Shown piece by piece: positions 31,792-39,825 of a stretch of 64,000 nt of DNA. The first letter of the stretch is position 1. Every line of letters starts with the position of its first letter. Origin of the DNA: Janibacter limosus. GTDB taxonomy: Bacteria; Actinomycetota; Actinomycetes; Actinomycetales; Dermatophilaceae. The stretch covers positions 1,488,001 to 1,552,000 of the forward strand of contig NZ_CP036164.1 in NCBI RefSeq assembly GCF_004295485.1, read 5' to 3'. Made by a program: the position numbers and the translations under genes. The notes below the pieces were generated by a model. That model made no database searches and was not told the origin of the DNA. It worked only from the letters and a program-made list of their open reading frames with translations.

Positions 31792-32319
31792 TCAGCGCTT
31801 GTAGCCGTTGGCTCGGGGACAGATGTGCCCACCCTCGTCGACCGGGCCGCCGCAGAAGGGGCAGGGCGGTCGTCCGGCGCGCACGACGGTCTCGCACCGC
31901 CGGGCGAAGGCGCGCGCCTGGGCCGGCGGCAGCCAGACCCGCAGCGTGCTGCGCTCCTGCGTCACGTCGAGCTCGTCGATCTCGTCGGGGTCGTGGTCGT
32001 GCGCCTCGATGACGACGACGTGCCGGTCGTCGTCCCACGACAGCGCGAGGGCGCTGACCCGGAAGTCCTCGGAGATGGGCGTGTCGAGCGGCGCGTTGTC
32101 GGCAGCCGCCGCCGCGGCCGCGATCGTGGCCTCGCGTCCTGCCACCTGGTCGAGGAGCTCCCCGATCCGCTCGGCGAGCACCTGCGCATGCAGCTTTTCG
32201 AGGGCGATCTGCACGCGGCGGGTACCGTCGCTGGCCTGGAGGAAGAAGGTGCGCTGCCCGGCAGGCCCCACCGTGCCCAGCACGAAGCGCTCCGGAGGAT
32301 CGAACTCGACGACGGTCAT
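31792..32319 (-). CDS. DUF3090 family protein
   Basis: A 175-residue protein of an actinobacterium-specific family. Typical start E-F-D-P-P-E-R-F-V-L-G-T-V-G and C-terminal zinc-finger-like C-P-F-C-G-G-P-V-D-E-G-G-H-I-C-P-R-A-N-G. Its start overlaps the phosphomutase stop (ATGA at 32316-32319). The family is known only by this context; function undetermined. Confidence 0.9.
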   Translation of the reverse strand: MTVVEFDPPERFVLGTVGPAGQRTFFLQASDGTRRVQIALEKLHAQVLAERIGELLDQVAGREATIAAAAAAADNAPLDTPISEDFRVSALALSWDDDRHVVVIEAHDHDPDEIDELDVTQERSTLRVWLPPAQARAFARRCETVVRAGRPPCPFCGGPVDEGGHICPRANGYKR

Positions 32320-33041
32320 GACCCCGACCCTAGTCCCGCGCCCCCGCCGACCGCCGCGTCCCCACCCTTCGTGGACTCGGCCTTGGGGGCTGGCGGACGA
32401 AGGGAGGAGCTCCCGGTGTCGTTGCTGCGCAGCAGCATCGGGCGCGAGTCGGTGTAGTGCACGACGGAGATGGAGGCCGGGTCGACGTGGACGCGCTGGA
32501 AGTCGTCGAGGGGCGTGCCCACAGCGTCGGCGATGATCGCCTTGATGATGTCGCCGTGGCTGACCGCGGCCCAGACCGCGTGCGCGCCGTGCTCCTCGCT
32601 GACGGCGGCATCGATCTCCCGGATCGCCGCGACCGCCCGCTGGGCCATCACCGCGATCCCCTCCCCGGGATAGGTCTCGCCGTCAGGGAAGACGGCCTCG
32701 CTCGGGGTGTCCTGGACGGTGCGCCACAGCGGCTCCTTGACCAGGTCCTTGAGCGAGCGTCCCGTCCACGCCCCGTAGCGGCACTCCCCCAGGCCTTCGT
32801 GGACCTGGGCCTCGAGTCCGTGGGCGCCGAGCAGGGGCTCGGCCGTCTCACGGCACCGCTGGAGCGGAGAGGACGCGAGGTGCACCAGGGGGGTGCCGTC
32901 GAGCCGGTCGACGAGGGCCGCCGCCTGGGCGATGCCCGTCTCGTCGAGGGCTACACCCTCCGTCCAGCCCGCCAGGACCCCTTGGGTGTTGGCGGTCGAC
33001 CGCCCGTGCCGGATGAGGATGCAGTACGCCACGCCATCCAC
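32316..33041 (-). CDS. Histidine phosphatase (MSMEG_4193-type putative phosphomutase)
   Basis: A 241-residue histidine-phosphatase-superfamily protein. L-I-R-H-G-R-S-T-A-N carries the phospho-accepting His; S-S-P-L-Q-R-C-R-E-T-A and the second catalytic His in A-V-S-H-G-D-I-I-K are present. The family is annotated as putative phosphomutase, but phosphatase activity is equally possible. The C-terminal 30 residues are Gly/Ser-rich and probably disordered. The start is GTG 33041 or GTG 33032. First gene of the conserved phosphomutase-DUF3090-SCO1664-mshC group. Confidence 0.9.
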   Translation of the reverse strand: MDGVAYCILIRHGRSTANTQGVLAGWTEGVALDETGIAQAAALVDRLDGTPLVHLASSPLQRCRETAEPLLGAHGLEAQVHEGLGECRYGAWTGRSLKDLVKEPLWRTVQDTPSEAVFPDGETYPGEGIAVMAQRAVAAIREIDAAVSEEHGAHAVWAAVSHGDIIKAIIADAVGTPLDDFQRVHVDPASISVVHYTDSRPMLLRSNDTGSSSLRPPAPKAESTKGGDAAVGGGAGLGSGS

Positions 33042-33081
33042 CTTAGGCGCCCGAGCCGAGGACGCCTGAGACGATGCCGGG

Positions 33082-34086
33082 ATGATCGTCGACCAGGCTC
33101 GCTACAGCGCAGGACACCGCCAACCCTGCGAGGACATCGGGCAGGCACTCGAGGAGATCCGGGCGAGCGGTTCGCAGGACTTCCTGTGGATCGGCATGCG
33201 CGACCCCTCCGCCGAGACCTTCGACCAGGTCTCCGGCGCACTGGGCCTGCACCGGCTCGCCGTCGAGGACTCGGTCAAGGGCGACCAGCGGCCCAAGATC
33301 GAGCGCTACGGCGATGTGCACTTCGTCGTCCTGAGGCCGCTGCGGTATGTCGAGGCCACCTCCGACGTGGAGTCCGGGGAGATCATGGTCTTCGTCGGTC
33401 CCGACTACATCGTGACGGTCCGGCGTGGCGAGGCCAGCCCACTCGCCGGGCTGCGCAGCCGGCTCGAGGGCCACGGCCACGGCTCGCTGCGGCATGGTCC
33501 GTGGGGCGTCTTCCACGCGATCATCGACTTCGTCGTCGACCAGTACCTCGAGATCGAGGACGAGCTGCAGAGCGACCTCGACGACATCGAGTCGAGTGTC
33601 TTCTCCTCCGGCCGCACCGTCGACACCGGTGAGATCTACGCGCTCAAGCGCGAGGTCCTGGAGTTCAAGCGGGCCGCACTGCCGCTCGCCCGACCGTTGT
33701 CACAGCTTGTCGGGCCGACGACCCCGGTGCCCGGCGAGGAGCTGCGGCTGCTCTTCCGTGACGTCTTCGACCACCTGTCGCTGGTCAACGACAACACCGA
33801 GTCGCAGGACCGGCTGCTCTCCGACGTGCTGAGCGCCCACCTCGCCCAGGTCGGGGTCCAGCAGAACCAGGACATGCGCAAGATCTCGGCGTGGGCCGCG
33901 ATGGCCGCCCTGGCGACGATGGTCGCCGGCGTCTACGGGATGAACTTCGAGGGCATGCCCGAGCTGTCCCTGAGCGTGCACGTCGGCGACGGCGAGCTCT
34001 ACTACGGCTACCCGCTGGCCCTGCTGGCCATGGGGTCGCTGTGCTTCGTCCTCTACCGGCTCTTCAAGCGCTCCGGTTGGCTGTGA
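33082..34086 (+). CDS. corA: CorA family magnesium/cobalt transporter
   Basis: A 334-residue divalent-cation channel of the 2-TM-GxN family. A large cytoplasmic N-terminal domain leads through a long stalk helix (E-I-E-D-E-L-Q-S-D-L-D-D-I-E) to the pore motif Y-G-M-N (GMN at 286-288), followed by G-M-P-E-L and the second transmembrane helix ending in a basic K-R-S-G-W-L. Divergent from the phosphomutase operon with 40 bases between starts. Confidence 0.95.
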   Translation: MIVDQARYSAGHRQPCEDIGQALEEIRASGSQDFLWIGMRDPSAETFDQVSGALGLHRLAVEDSVKGDQRPKIERYGDVHFVVLRPLRYVEATSDVESGEIMVFVGPDYIVTVRRGEASPLAGLRSRLEGHGHGSLRHGPWGVFHAIIDFVVDQYLEIEDELQSDLDDIESSVFSSGRTVDTGEIYALKREVLEFKRAALPLARPLSQLVGPTTPVPGEELRLLFRDVFDHLSLVNDNTESQDRLLSDVLSAHLAQVGVQQNQDMRKISAWAAMAALATMVAGVYGMNFEGMPELSLSVHVGDGELYYGYPLALLAMGSLCFVLYRLFKRSGWL

Positions 34087-34122
34087 CGCCGACGCCGGAC
34101 CAGCGGCCCTCGACGAGGTGAC

Positions 34123-34461
34123 TCAGCGCTTGGACTCGTCCGAGTCGTAGTCCTCGCCGTCGAGACCCGAGTAGGACTGGTCGCCCTCGTCGTCGTCGTA
34201 GTCGTCGTCCGAATCGTCATCGTCCGAGTCGTCGTCATCATCGTCGTCGTCGACCATGAACTGCTCGTCGACGACGACGAGAGGCGTCATCTCGCCGGTC
34301 GCGTCATGGAGGGCGTCGTCGTAGGCCTCGAAGGCATCTGCCAGGTCCTCGTAGGCGGCGACAACGGTCGGGTCGTCCTCGCCCCGACGCTGGGAAGATG
34401 CCTCGAGGTGGCGCTCGAGGGCGGCGATCAGCTGGTTGAGTGCGGGGCGCGGGTCGCTCAT
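34123..34461 (-). CDS. Acidic protein with poly-Asp tract
   Basis: A 112-residue protein. The N-terminal half is helical and conserved-looking (M-S-D-P-R-P-A-L-N-Q-L-I-A-A-L-E-R-H, then A-A-Y-E-D-L-A-D-A-F-E-A-Y-D-D-A-L). The C-terminal half is extremely acidic with runs of Asp broken by Ser and Tyr. Similar actinobacterial proteins are sometimes labelled primosomal without evidence. ATG 34461 is chosen over the longer frame. It diverges from the DUF5703 gene 30 bases away, a recurrent pairing. Confidence 0.75.
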   Translation of the reverse strand: MSDPRPALNQLIAALERHLEASSQRRGEDDPTVVAAYEDLADAFEAYDDALHDATGEMTPLVVVDEQFMVDDDDDDDDSDDDDSDDDYDDDEGDQSYSGLDGEDYDSDESKR

Positions 34462-34490
34462 GGGCCTGACGCTACAGCCCTTGGGCCACA

Positions 34491-34700
34491 ATGGCACTGA
34501 TGCCCGAGTACGAGTTCCGCACCATCCAGTTCCCCCGGGGCGCTGGACGCGCTGCCATCCGCCAAGAGCTGACCGACCACGCCGAGTACGGCCACTGGGA
34601 GCTGCACCGCACGGTCGTCTACCTCAGCGGCATGCAGAAGGCTTGGCTGCGACGCAAGATCATCCGGGTCCCGCGTCCGCCGGCCTTCCCCTCGCGCTGA
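34491..34700 (+). CDS. DUF5703 family small protein
   Basis: A 69-residue (or 66 if starting at ATG 34500, MPEYEFR) basic protein of an actinobacterial family. Conserved features are P-E-Y-E-F-R, F-P-R-G, H-A-E-Y-G-H-W-E-L and a basic end L-R-R-K-I-I-R-V-P-R-P. Function unknown. The IS element inserted 19 bases beyond its stop. Confidence 0.82.
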   Translation: MALMPEYEFRTIQFPRGAGRAAIRQELTDHAEYGHWELHRTVVYLSGMQKAWLRRKIIRVPRPPAFPSR

Positions 34701-34723
34701 GTCGATCGGTCGACCCGCCTCAG

Positions 34724-36377
34724 CCCGGATCCACCGTCCGGGTTCTCTTGGCGGCATGAGGGCGGGATTTTCGTGTGGTCCTGGATGAGGGCGTGAGGGG
34801 GCCACCGGGCTGTCCGGTTCTTCCACTGCGGGTCCTTGGTCGCGCCCCGGTGGGGGCTGGGTGGTCAGGTCATCGCTGGGCTTGGTGGCCCGCAGGCGGT
34901 GGTGAACAGCGCTTCCCAGGCGTCCTGCCAGGGCCAGCCTTGGGGTAGGTGCATGCGTAGGCGTCGGGCGGAGCGGGCCAGCCGGGCCGGGACGGCGATC
35001 AGGTGGTTGCGGATGGTGGCGGTGGTGGCCTTGGCGTGGAAGAGCGAGGCCAAGGCTCCGGCGGCGCGCGTGAGGTTGAAAGCGATCGCGGCCAGCACCA
35101 GCCAGGCACTGTTGGCCGCGAACGACCCGGAGGGCGCGTGGGCCAGCGGGCCAGATCGTAGGTCGGCGTGGACCTGCTCGATGATGGCGTGAGCGCGGTG
35201 GGCGGCCTCCGCTTCGAGCATTCCCAGTGGGGTATCGGTGAACACGCCGTGGTGGCGATAGGTGGCGAACAGTTCGCCCTGCCCGGCGGGCACGGTCTTG
35301 GGGTTGAGCCGCTTGACCCGGCGCACGATCAGCCGGGCGGTGATGTGCTCGCTCTTGCGGCGGGAGGTGAACGCGGTGAAGGGAATCTCGGCGACCTCGG
35401 CGTCGGAGACCAGGCGTTGTTCCTCCTCGTCCCAGATCGCGTTCGGGTAGTGGATCGGGGTCCACGCCGACTCGGGAATGCTCGAGATCGCCGCGGTCAC
35501 CGCGGTGTTGTTGCGGGCGGTGACGGAGAACCGGGCGCCGGCCCGGTGGGCTGCGGCGGCCACGTCGTGGCCGTAGTAGGCGCTGTCGGCGCGCACGACC
35601 AGCAGCCCGGTGGCCCCGGCGGCGCGGCTGGTGGCCAGCGCGTCGGCGACGAACTTGGCCGCGCCGCGGGCGGAGTTGGTGTTGCCCCGCCGCAGCCGGG
35701 TGCCCACGATCATCGGTGCGGCCAGCGGGGTGGAGAGCGTGGCGATCAACGCGTTCAGGCCCTTGACCTTGTTGTAGCCGTACCCGACGCCTTGCTTGGC
35801 GTAGCCGTGGGTGGCCTTGATCGTGTCGTCGACATCGAGGTAGGCGATCTGGTCGGCGCCGGCCAGGACCGGCGCGTGCCGGGTCAGGCCGCTCAGGAAC
35901 CGGGAAGCGATCGCGTCCAGCTGCCGCACGTGCCCGAAGGAGAAGGTCCGCAAGAAGGTCCCCAGCGTCGAGGGAGCCCGTATCCCGGTGAACAGCCGGC
36001 CCATCCCGCCGTGGCGCAGCAGGTCCATGTCATCGATGGAGTCGGCGCCGGCGACCATCCCGGCCACCAGTGCCGGGACCTTCAGGTGCGCGTTGGCGCT
36101 ACCGGGCTTGCTCAAACTCAGGTGCTCGGTGACCAGTGCCGCCAGGCCGGCGCGCTGCGCCAGCGCCATGGTCGGTGCCAGCCCGGCGCACGAGACCAAG
36201 TTGGGGTCATCGAAAACCGCGGACAGGTTGTGAGAGGATCGCATCTACCGGATGCCCCTTTTTTGCTCGGTGAACTGGAACCTTTGACAGTCCCAATTCT
36301 CCTCGCACGGAGGGGCATTCGCCTGTTCCGACCCGCACGATTCCCTACGTCACCGACACTTCATCGGTGGATCCGGG
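34724..36377 (-). mobile_element. IS1380-family insertion sequence, apparently complete
   Basis: About 1654 bp bounded by perfect 13-bp inverted repeats, CCCGGATCCACCG at 34724-34736 and its complement at 36365-36377. Both ends are flanked by the direct repeat CTCAG (34719-34723 and 36378-36382), a likely target duplication. One intact transposase gene fills it on the minus strand. About 130 bases at the left end and 120 at the right are non-coding. No copy of the dispersed CGAAGGGRG 9-mer occurs inside, consistent with foreign origin. The right duplication contains the stop codon of the M20 peptidase gene. Confidence 0.9.
34865..36244 (-). CDS. IS1380 family transposase
   Basis: A 459-residue DDE transposase, uninterrupted. 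The start M-R-S-S-H-N-L-S-A-V-F-D-D-P-N-L-V-S is typical of actinobacterial IS1380 members. Catalytic Asp candidates are in Y-L-D-V-D-D-T-I-K and V-V-R-A-D-S-A-Y-Y-G; the C-terminal Leu/Ala-rich N-S-A-W-L-V-L-A-A-I-A-F-N-L region also fits. Normal length suggests an active copy. A long minus frame overlapping its end in another phase is a shadow. Confidence 0.95.
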   Translation of the reverse strand: MRSSHNLSAVFDDPNLVSCAGLAPTMALAQRAGLAALVTEHLSLSKPGSANAHLKVPALVAGMVAGADSIDDMDLLRHGGMGRLFTGIRAPSTLGTFLRTFSFGHVRQLDAIASRFLSGLTRHAPVLAGADQIAYLDVDDTIKATHGYAKQGVGYGYNKVKGLNALIATLSTPLAAPMIVGTRLRRGNTNSARGAAKFVADALATSRAAGATGLLVVRADSAYYGHDVAAAAHRAGARFSVTARNNTAVTAAISSIPESAWTPIHYPNAIWDEEEQRLVSDAEVAEIPFTAFTSRRKSEHITARLIVRRVKRLNPKTVPAGQGELFATYRHHGVFTDTPLGMLEAEAAHRAHAIIEQVHADLRSGPLAHAPSGSFAANSAWLVLAAIAFNLTRAAGALASLFHAKATTATIRNHLIAVPARLARSARRLRMHLPQGWPWQDAWEALFTTACGPPSPAMT

Positions 36378-36378
36378 C

Positions 36379-37704
36379 TCAGCAGTCCTCGACGAGACGC
36401 CACAGCACCTTGGCGCCGAACTCCAGCGACTCCAGGGGCACGCGCTCGTCGATGCCGTGGAACATCGGTGCGAAGTCGAGGTCCGCCGGGAGGCGCAGCG
36501 GCGCAAATCCGTAGCCGGTGACGCCGAGCGTGGACAGCGCCTTGTTGTCCGTCCCACCGGAGAGGCAGTACGGCAGGATCGCCGCGTCCGGGTCCTCCGC
36601 CAGGAGTGCCGACCGCATCCGGTCGACGAGGTCCCCCTCGAAGGGGGAGTCCAGCGAGATGTCCTTGTGGTCGACGACGACCTCGACGTGCTCGCCGGCC
36701 AGCTCGCGGATGGTCGCCATGAGGTCCTCCTCGTGACCGGGGAGGAAGCGGCAGTCCAGGGCGGCGGAGGCGGTCTGCGGGATGACGTTGTGCTTGTAGC
36801 CGGCGTCGAGCATCGTCACGTTTGCCGTGTCCTGCAGCGCCCCTCGCACAAAACCGGCGGCCGGGCCGATGCGCTCCAGGAGCGCCTCGGCGTCCTCGTC
36901 GCTGTAGCCGACGCCGGTGAGCTCGGAGAGCCCGTCGAGCAGCCCGCGGACGGACACGATGAACTCGCGCGGCCACTTGTGGGCATCGATCCGCGAGATC
37001 GCCTCCGCCAGGTGGACGATCGGGTTGTCCGAGGTCGGGACGGACCCGTGCCCCGCGGTGCCCTTGGCCTCGAGGTGCAGCCAGGCGATCCCCTTCTCCG
37101 CGGTCTGCAGCAGGTAGGCCCGACGCGGCTCACCCTGCGCGTCCTCGACGGTGACGCTGTAGCCGCCGACCTCGCTGATCGCCTCGGTGACGCCCTCGAA
37201 GACCTCGGGGTGCTCCTTGACCATGAACTGGCTGCCCAGGACTCCCCCGGCCTCCTCGTCGGCAAAGAAGACGAAGAGCAGGTCCCGCGGCGGCACCGTG
37301 TCGGTGCGCGCCAGCTGCCGCACGCACGCGAGCATCATCGCGACCATGTCCTTCATGTCGACCGCGCCGCGCCCCCAGAGGCACCCGTCGCGCTCCACCC
37401 CGTCGAAGGGGGGAACGCTCCAGTCCTCGGCATTGGCCGGCACGACGTCGAGGTGCCCGTGGATGCACAGCGCACCCCGCTCGCGGTCGGCGCCGGGGAT
37501 GCGCACCGCGACCGTGGTGCGGCCGGGGTCGGACTCGAAGACCTGCGGCTCCAGGCCCACCTCACGCAGCTGGGCGACGACGTAGTCGGCCGCCTCCCGC
37601 TCCCCCGGACCGTCGTGGCCGGGTCCGTAGTTGCTCGTGTCGATGCGCAGCAGGTCGCGGCAGATGCGCACGACTTCCTGCTCGGGCGCGGTGATCTCGC
37701 TCAT
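36379..37704 (-). CDS. M20 family metallopeptidase
   Basis: A 441-residue zinc aminoacylase/carboxypeptidase. Metal ligands: H-G-H-L-D-V-V, G-R-G-A-V-D-M-K-D-M, F-A-D-E-E-A-G-G and a late His in F-A-P-M-F-H-G-I-D-E-R-V-P. The dimerisation lid domain spans about 190-320 (G-T-A-G-H-G-S). No signal peptide. The TGA stop (36379-36381) lies within the CTCAG target duplication of the IS, so insertion just spared the reading frame. Substrate unknown; N-acyl amino acids or dipeptides are typical. Confidence 0.93.
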   Translation of the reverse strand: MSEITAPEQEVVRICRDLLRIDTSNYGPGHDGPGEREAADYVVAQLREVGLEPQVFESDPGRTTVAVRIPGADRERGALCIHGHLDVVPANAEDWSVPPFDGVERDGCLWGRGAVDMKDMVAMMLACVRQLARTDTVPPRDLLFVFFADEEAGGVLGSQFMVKEHPEVFEGVTEAISEVGGYSVTVEDAQGEPRRAYLLQTAEKGIAWLHLEAKGTAGHGSVPTSDNPIVHLAEAISRIDAHKWPREFIVSVRGLLDGLSELTGVGYSDEDAEALLERIGPAAGFVRGALQDTANVTMLDAGYKHNVIPQTASAALDCRFLPGHEEDLMATIRELAGEHVEVVVDHKDISLDSPFEGDLVDRMRSALLAEDPDAAILPYCLSGGTDNKALSTLGVTGYGFAPLRLPADLDFAPMFHGIDERVPLESLEFGAKVLWRLVEDC

Positions 37705-37777
37705 GCCCGCAGCCTACGTGCGGCCCGGGCGGGCCGACCACCGTCGGCCGAGGAGCACCGACTGGTTGACTGACCGG

Positions 37778-38545
37778 ATGCACGTCACCCGGATCGGCCT
37801 CACCCCGCTCAAGGGCGCTCGGCACGCCACGCTCGAGCGGGTCGCCCTGGGTCCCTCCGGCCCTGAGGGTGACCGGGTCTTCTGCCTCGTCGAGGCCGAC
37901 CGGCCCCACGTCCTGCGGACGGTCGACAACCCGCGGATGCTGCTCGTCGACGCGGCGTGGGACGGGTCGACCCTCACGGTCGGCGCGCCCGGGCAGGGGG
38001 TCGTCTCAGAGGTCCCCGGCGCCACGGGTGAGGAGCTCGTGTGCGACTACTGGGGTCGTGATGCCCGGCTCGAGATCATGACCTCACGCCATGCGCAGCT
38101 CTTGGGACGGCACCTGGGGCGCGAGGTGCGTCTGGCCCGCACGAGCCGCCGCGGCGAGGTCGTCTACGGCGCGCCGGTCTCGATCGTCACGACGGGCGCC
38201 CTCGCGTCCTTGTCCGAGCAGGAGTCCGCGCGGTTCCGCGCCACCGTGACCATCGACGCAGAGCGCGACCCCGACCCGGGCACGGTGCTCGCGGTCGGTG
38301 GAGCCGTGGTGCGCGTACGCGCCGCCATCCCCCGGTGCCGAGTCATCGACCTCGACCCGACGACCGGACGACTCGACCGGACACACCTGGCCACCCTGGC
38401 GGGCCGGCCGCGCCCGGTCGGGCTGCTCCCCTTCGGCGTGGACGCGGACGTGCTCGTCCCGGGCACGGTCCTGACCGGGGATCGGGTTGCCGTCACGGGC
38501 GGCGGATGGAGCGAGGGTCAGCTCGCGTCGGTGGTGCCCTCGTAG
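37778..38545 (+). CDS. MOSC domain-containing protein
   Basis: A 255-residue protein with an N-terminal MOSC-N-like barrel (M-H-V-T-R-I-G-L-T-P-L-K-G) and C-terminal MOSC domain with conserved R-F-R-A-T-V-T-I-D-A and I-P-R-C-R-V-I-D-L-D-P-T-T-G (the Cys commonly linked to molybdenum-cofactor sulfur). No ferredoxin domain follows. ATG 37778 is chosen; the frame upstream is open but not coding. The 3' end overlaps the convergent glyoxalase gene by 28 bases. Confidence 0.88.
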   Translation: MHVTRIGLTPLKGARHATLERVALGPSGPEGDRVFCLVEADRPHVLRTVDNPRMLLVDAAWDGSTLTVGAPGQGVVSEVPGATGEELVCDYWGRDARLEIMTSRHAQLLGRHLGREVRLARTSRRGEVVYGAPVSIVTTGALASLSEQESARFRATVTIDAERDPDPGTVLAVGGAVVRVRAAIPRCRVIDLDPTTGRLDRTHLATLAGRPRPVGLLPFGVDADVLVPGTVLTGDRVAVTGGGWSEGQLASVVPS

Positions 38546-38883
38546 AGCCCGATGTGGTTGCCATCGGGGTCGGCGAGGACGGCGAACCAGCTGGTCTCCG
38601 AGATCTGTGACTTGTCCATGACGACCGAGCCACCGGCCGCTGTGGCCTTGGCCAGCGTGTCCTCGATCGAGTCGACCTCGACATAGGAGCGTGGGTGCTC
38701 GAAGCCGTCGCCTCGCGGTGCCAGCCCGCCGCCGCTGATCTTGTTGGGCGCCTGCCACATGGGATAGCCCTCGTAGCCGGGGATCTCCGCGATCTGCCAG
38801 CCGAAGAGCCCGCTGTAGAAGGTCGTGGCCGCCTGGGTGTCGGCGACCGGGATGTCGATGTGTGTGATGTCTCCGTGTGCCAT
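38518..38883 (-). CDS. VOC family (glyoxalase/bleomycin-resistance-like) protein
   Basis: A 121-residue metal-dependent vicinal-oxygen-chelate fold protein: H-I-D-I-P-V-A-D-T-Q-A-A-T-T-F-Y, L-F-G-W, and F-A-V-L-A-D-P-D-G-N-H-I-G-L-Y-E. ATG 38883 (MAHGDITHI) gives the normal length. Function beyond the fold is not predictable. It converges with and overlaps the MOSC gene. Confidence 0.92.
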   Translation of the reverse strand: MAHGDITHIDIPVADTQAATTFYSGLFGWQIAEIPGYEGYPMWQAPNKISGGGLAPRGDGFEHPRSYVEVDSIEDTLAKATAAGGSVVMDKSQISETSWFAVLADPDGNHIGLYEGTTDAS

Positions 38884-38930
38884 GTCCTCGAGCATGGCAC
38901 CGGGGTGTGACAGCCGCCACCCTCCGGGCA

Positions 38931-38971
38931 CGACGAAGGCCCGTACCCCCATGCGGTACGGGCCTTCGTCG
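38931..38971 (-). terminator. Strong hairpin terminator behind the HtdX-like gene
   Basis: A perfect 17-bp stem: CGACGAAGGCCCGTACC (38931-38947), a 7-base loop, and its complement (38955-38971). It begins 8 bases after the stop of the MaoC dehydratase gene and ends the fadA-fabG-maoC transcript. There is little T-tract, typical of actinobacterial terminators. Confidence 0.85.
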
Positions 38972-38979
38972 AGCCGGGA

Positions 38980-39825
38980 TCAGCTCAGGGTGAGCACCAG
39001 ATGCTCGGTCTCCGGCTTGCGCGTGCTGCGCAGGCCGGCCACCACCTGGTCTCCTCCCTTGTCGATCACGAAGTCGACCTTGCCCGGGAGCAGGACCGGC
39101 TTCTTGAACCACACGTGGCTGGTGCTCGGACCGCTCGTGACGGGACCGATCGCACCAAGGACCCGGGCATAGGTCCACATGCCGTGCGCGATGGCCTGGG
39201 GGAAGCCCATCGCCTTGGCCGTCACCGCGCTCATGTGGATCGGGTTGATGTCACCCGAGGCCAGGCCGTAGGTGCGACCGAGGCCGCCCGGCAGGCTCCA
39301 CTTCGCGGCTGCCTGCCCGGTCGGGATCGCCGGCGGCTGCTCGCCGCGCTCGGCCTCGGCATCGCCGCGACCGCGCGCGAGATAGGTCGCGCGACCCTCC
39401 CAGACCCGCTCCCCGTCGACGTCCACCTCGGTGACGAGGTCGACGACCTTGCCCTTGGGGTGGGCGCGCAGGTTGTCCGCCGACACGGTGATGTCGAGAG
39501 CCTCGTCGAAGCGGATCTCACGGTGGACCGTGATGACGTTCTCGACGTGGACCAGACCCATGAGGGGCAGGGGGAACCCCTTGCCCGCCATGAGCTGCAT
39601 CTGCAGAGGGAATCCCACGACGTGCGGGTAGGTGTGCGGCAGCACGTCGCTGTTGTTGAAGCCGCAGATCCGCTCGTACTGGAGCAGGTCGCCCCGGTCG
39701 ACCGAGTGGCCGACCAGTCGCAGCTGCGTGTCCGGCAGCGTCTTGCCCGTGGTCTTGCCGGGAAGTGCGGCCTTGGCGTAGATCGGACCCAGTGCCGGGA
39801 TGCTCTTGACGGTCGTGACGGCCAT
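38980..39825 (-). CDS. MaoC-like (R)-specific enoyl/3-hydroxyacyl dehydratase (HtdX-like)
   Basis: A 281-residue double-hotdog hydratase/dehydratase. The hydratase-2 motif is in the C-terminal half: A-S-G-D-I-N-P-I-H-M-S-A-V-T-A-K-A-M-G-F, then I-A-H-G-M-W; the N-terminal half is a degenerate hotdog. Start ATG 39825 overlaps the fabG stop (ATGA). The order thiolase-FabG-MaoC equals M. tuberculosis fadA2-fabG4-htdX (Rv0243-Rv0241c), so it probably acts on CoA-linked hydroxyacyl chains. Confidence 0.9.
   Translation of the reverse strand: MAVTTVKSIPALGPIYAKAALPGKTTGKTLPDTQLRLVGHSVDRGDLLQYERICGFNNSDVLPHTYPHVVGFPLQMQLMAGKGFPLPLMGLVHVENVITVHREIRFDEALDITVSADNLRAHPKGKVVDLVTEVDVDGERVWEGRATYLARGRGDAEAERGEQPPAIPTGQAAAKWSLPGGLGRTYGLASGDINPIHMSAVTAKAMGFPQAIAHGMWTYARVLGAIGPVTSGPSTSHVWFKKPVLLPGKVDFVIDKGGDQVVAGLRSTRKPETEHLVLTLS

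Noticed and set aside
34458..35465. 335-residue minus frame overlapping the transposase end
   Set aside because: Composition is Arg/Pro-rich and it runs across the IS end into another gene; a shadow of the transposase strand.
36245..36364. Additional gene or promoterless leader in the right end of the IS
   Set aside because: About 120 bases without a convincing reading frame; normal sub-terminal DNA of an IS1380 element.
37732..37749. GGCCGAC-CACC-GTCGGCC palindrome as an operator between the M20 and MOSC genes
   Set aside because: Short, very GC-rich arms arise readily by chance at this GC content, and no regulator gene is adjacent.
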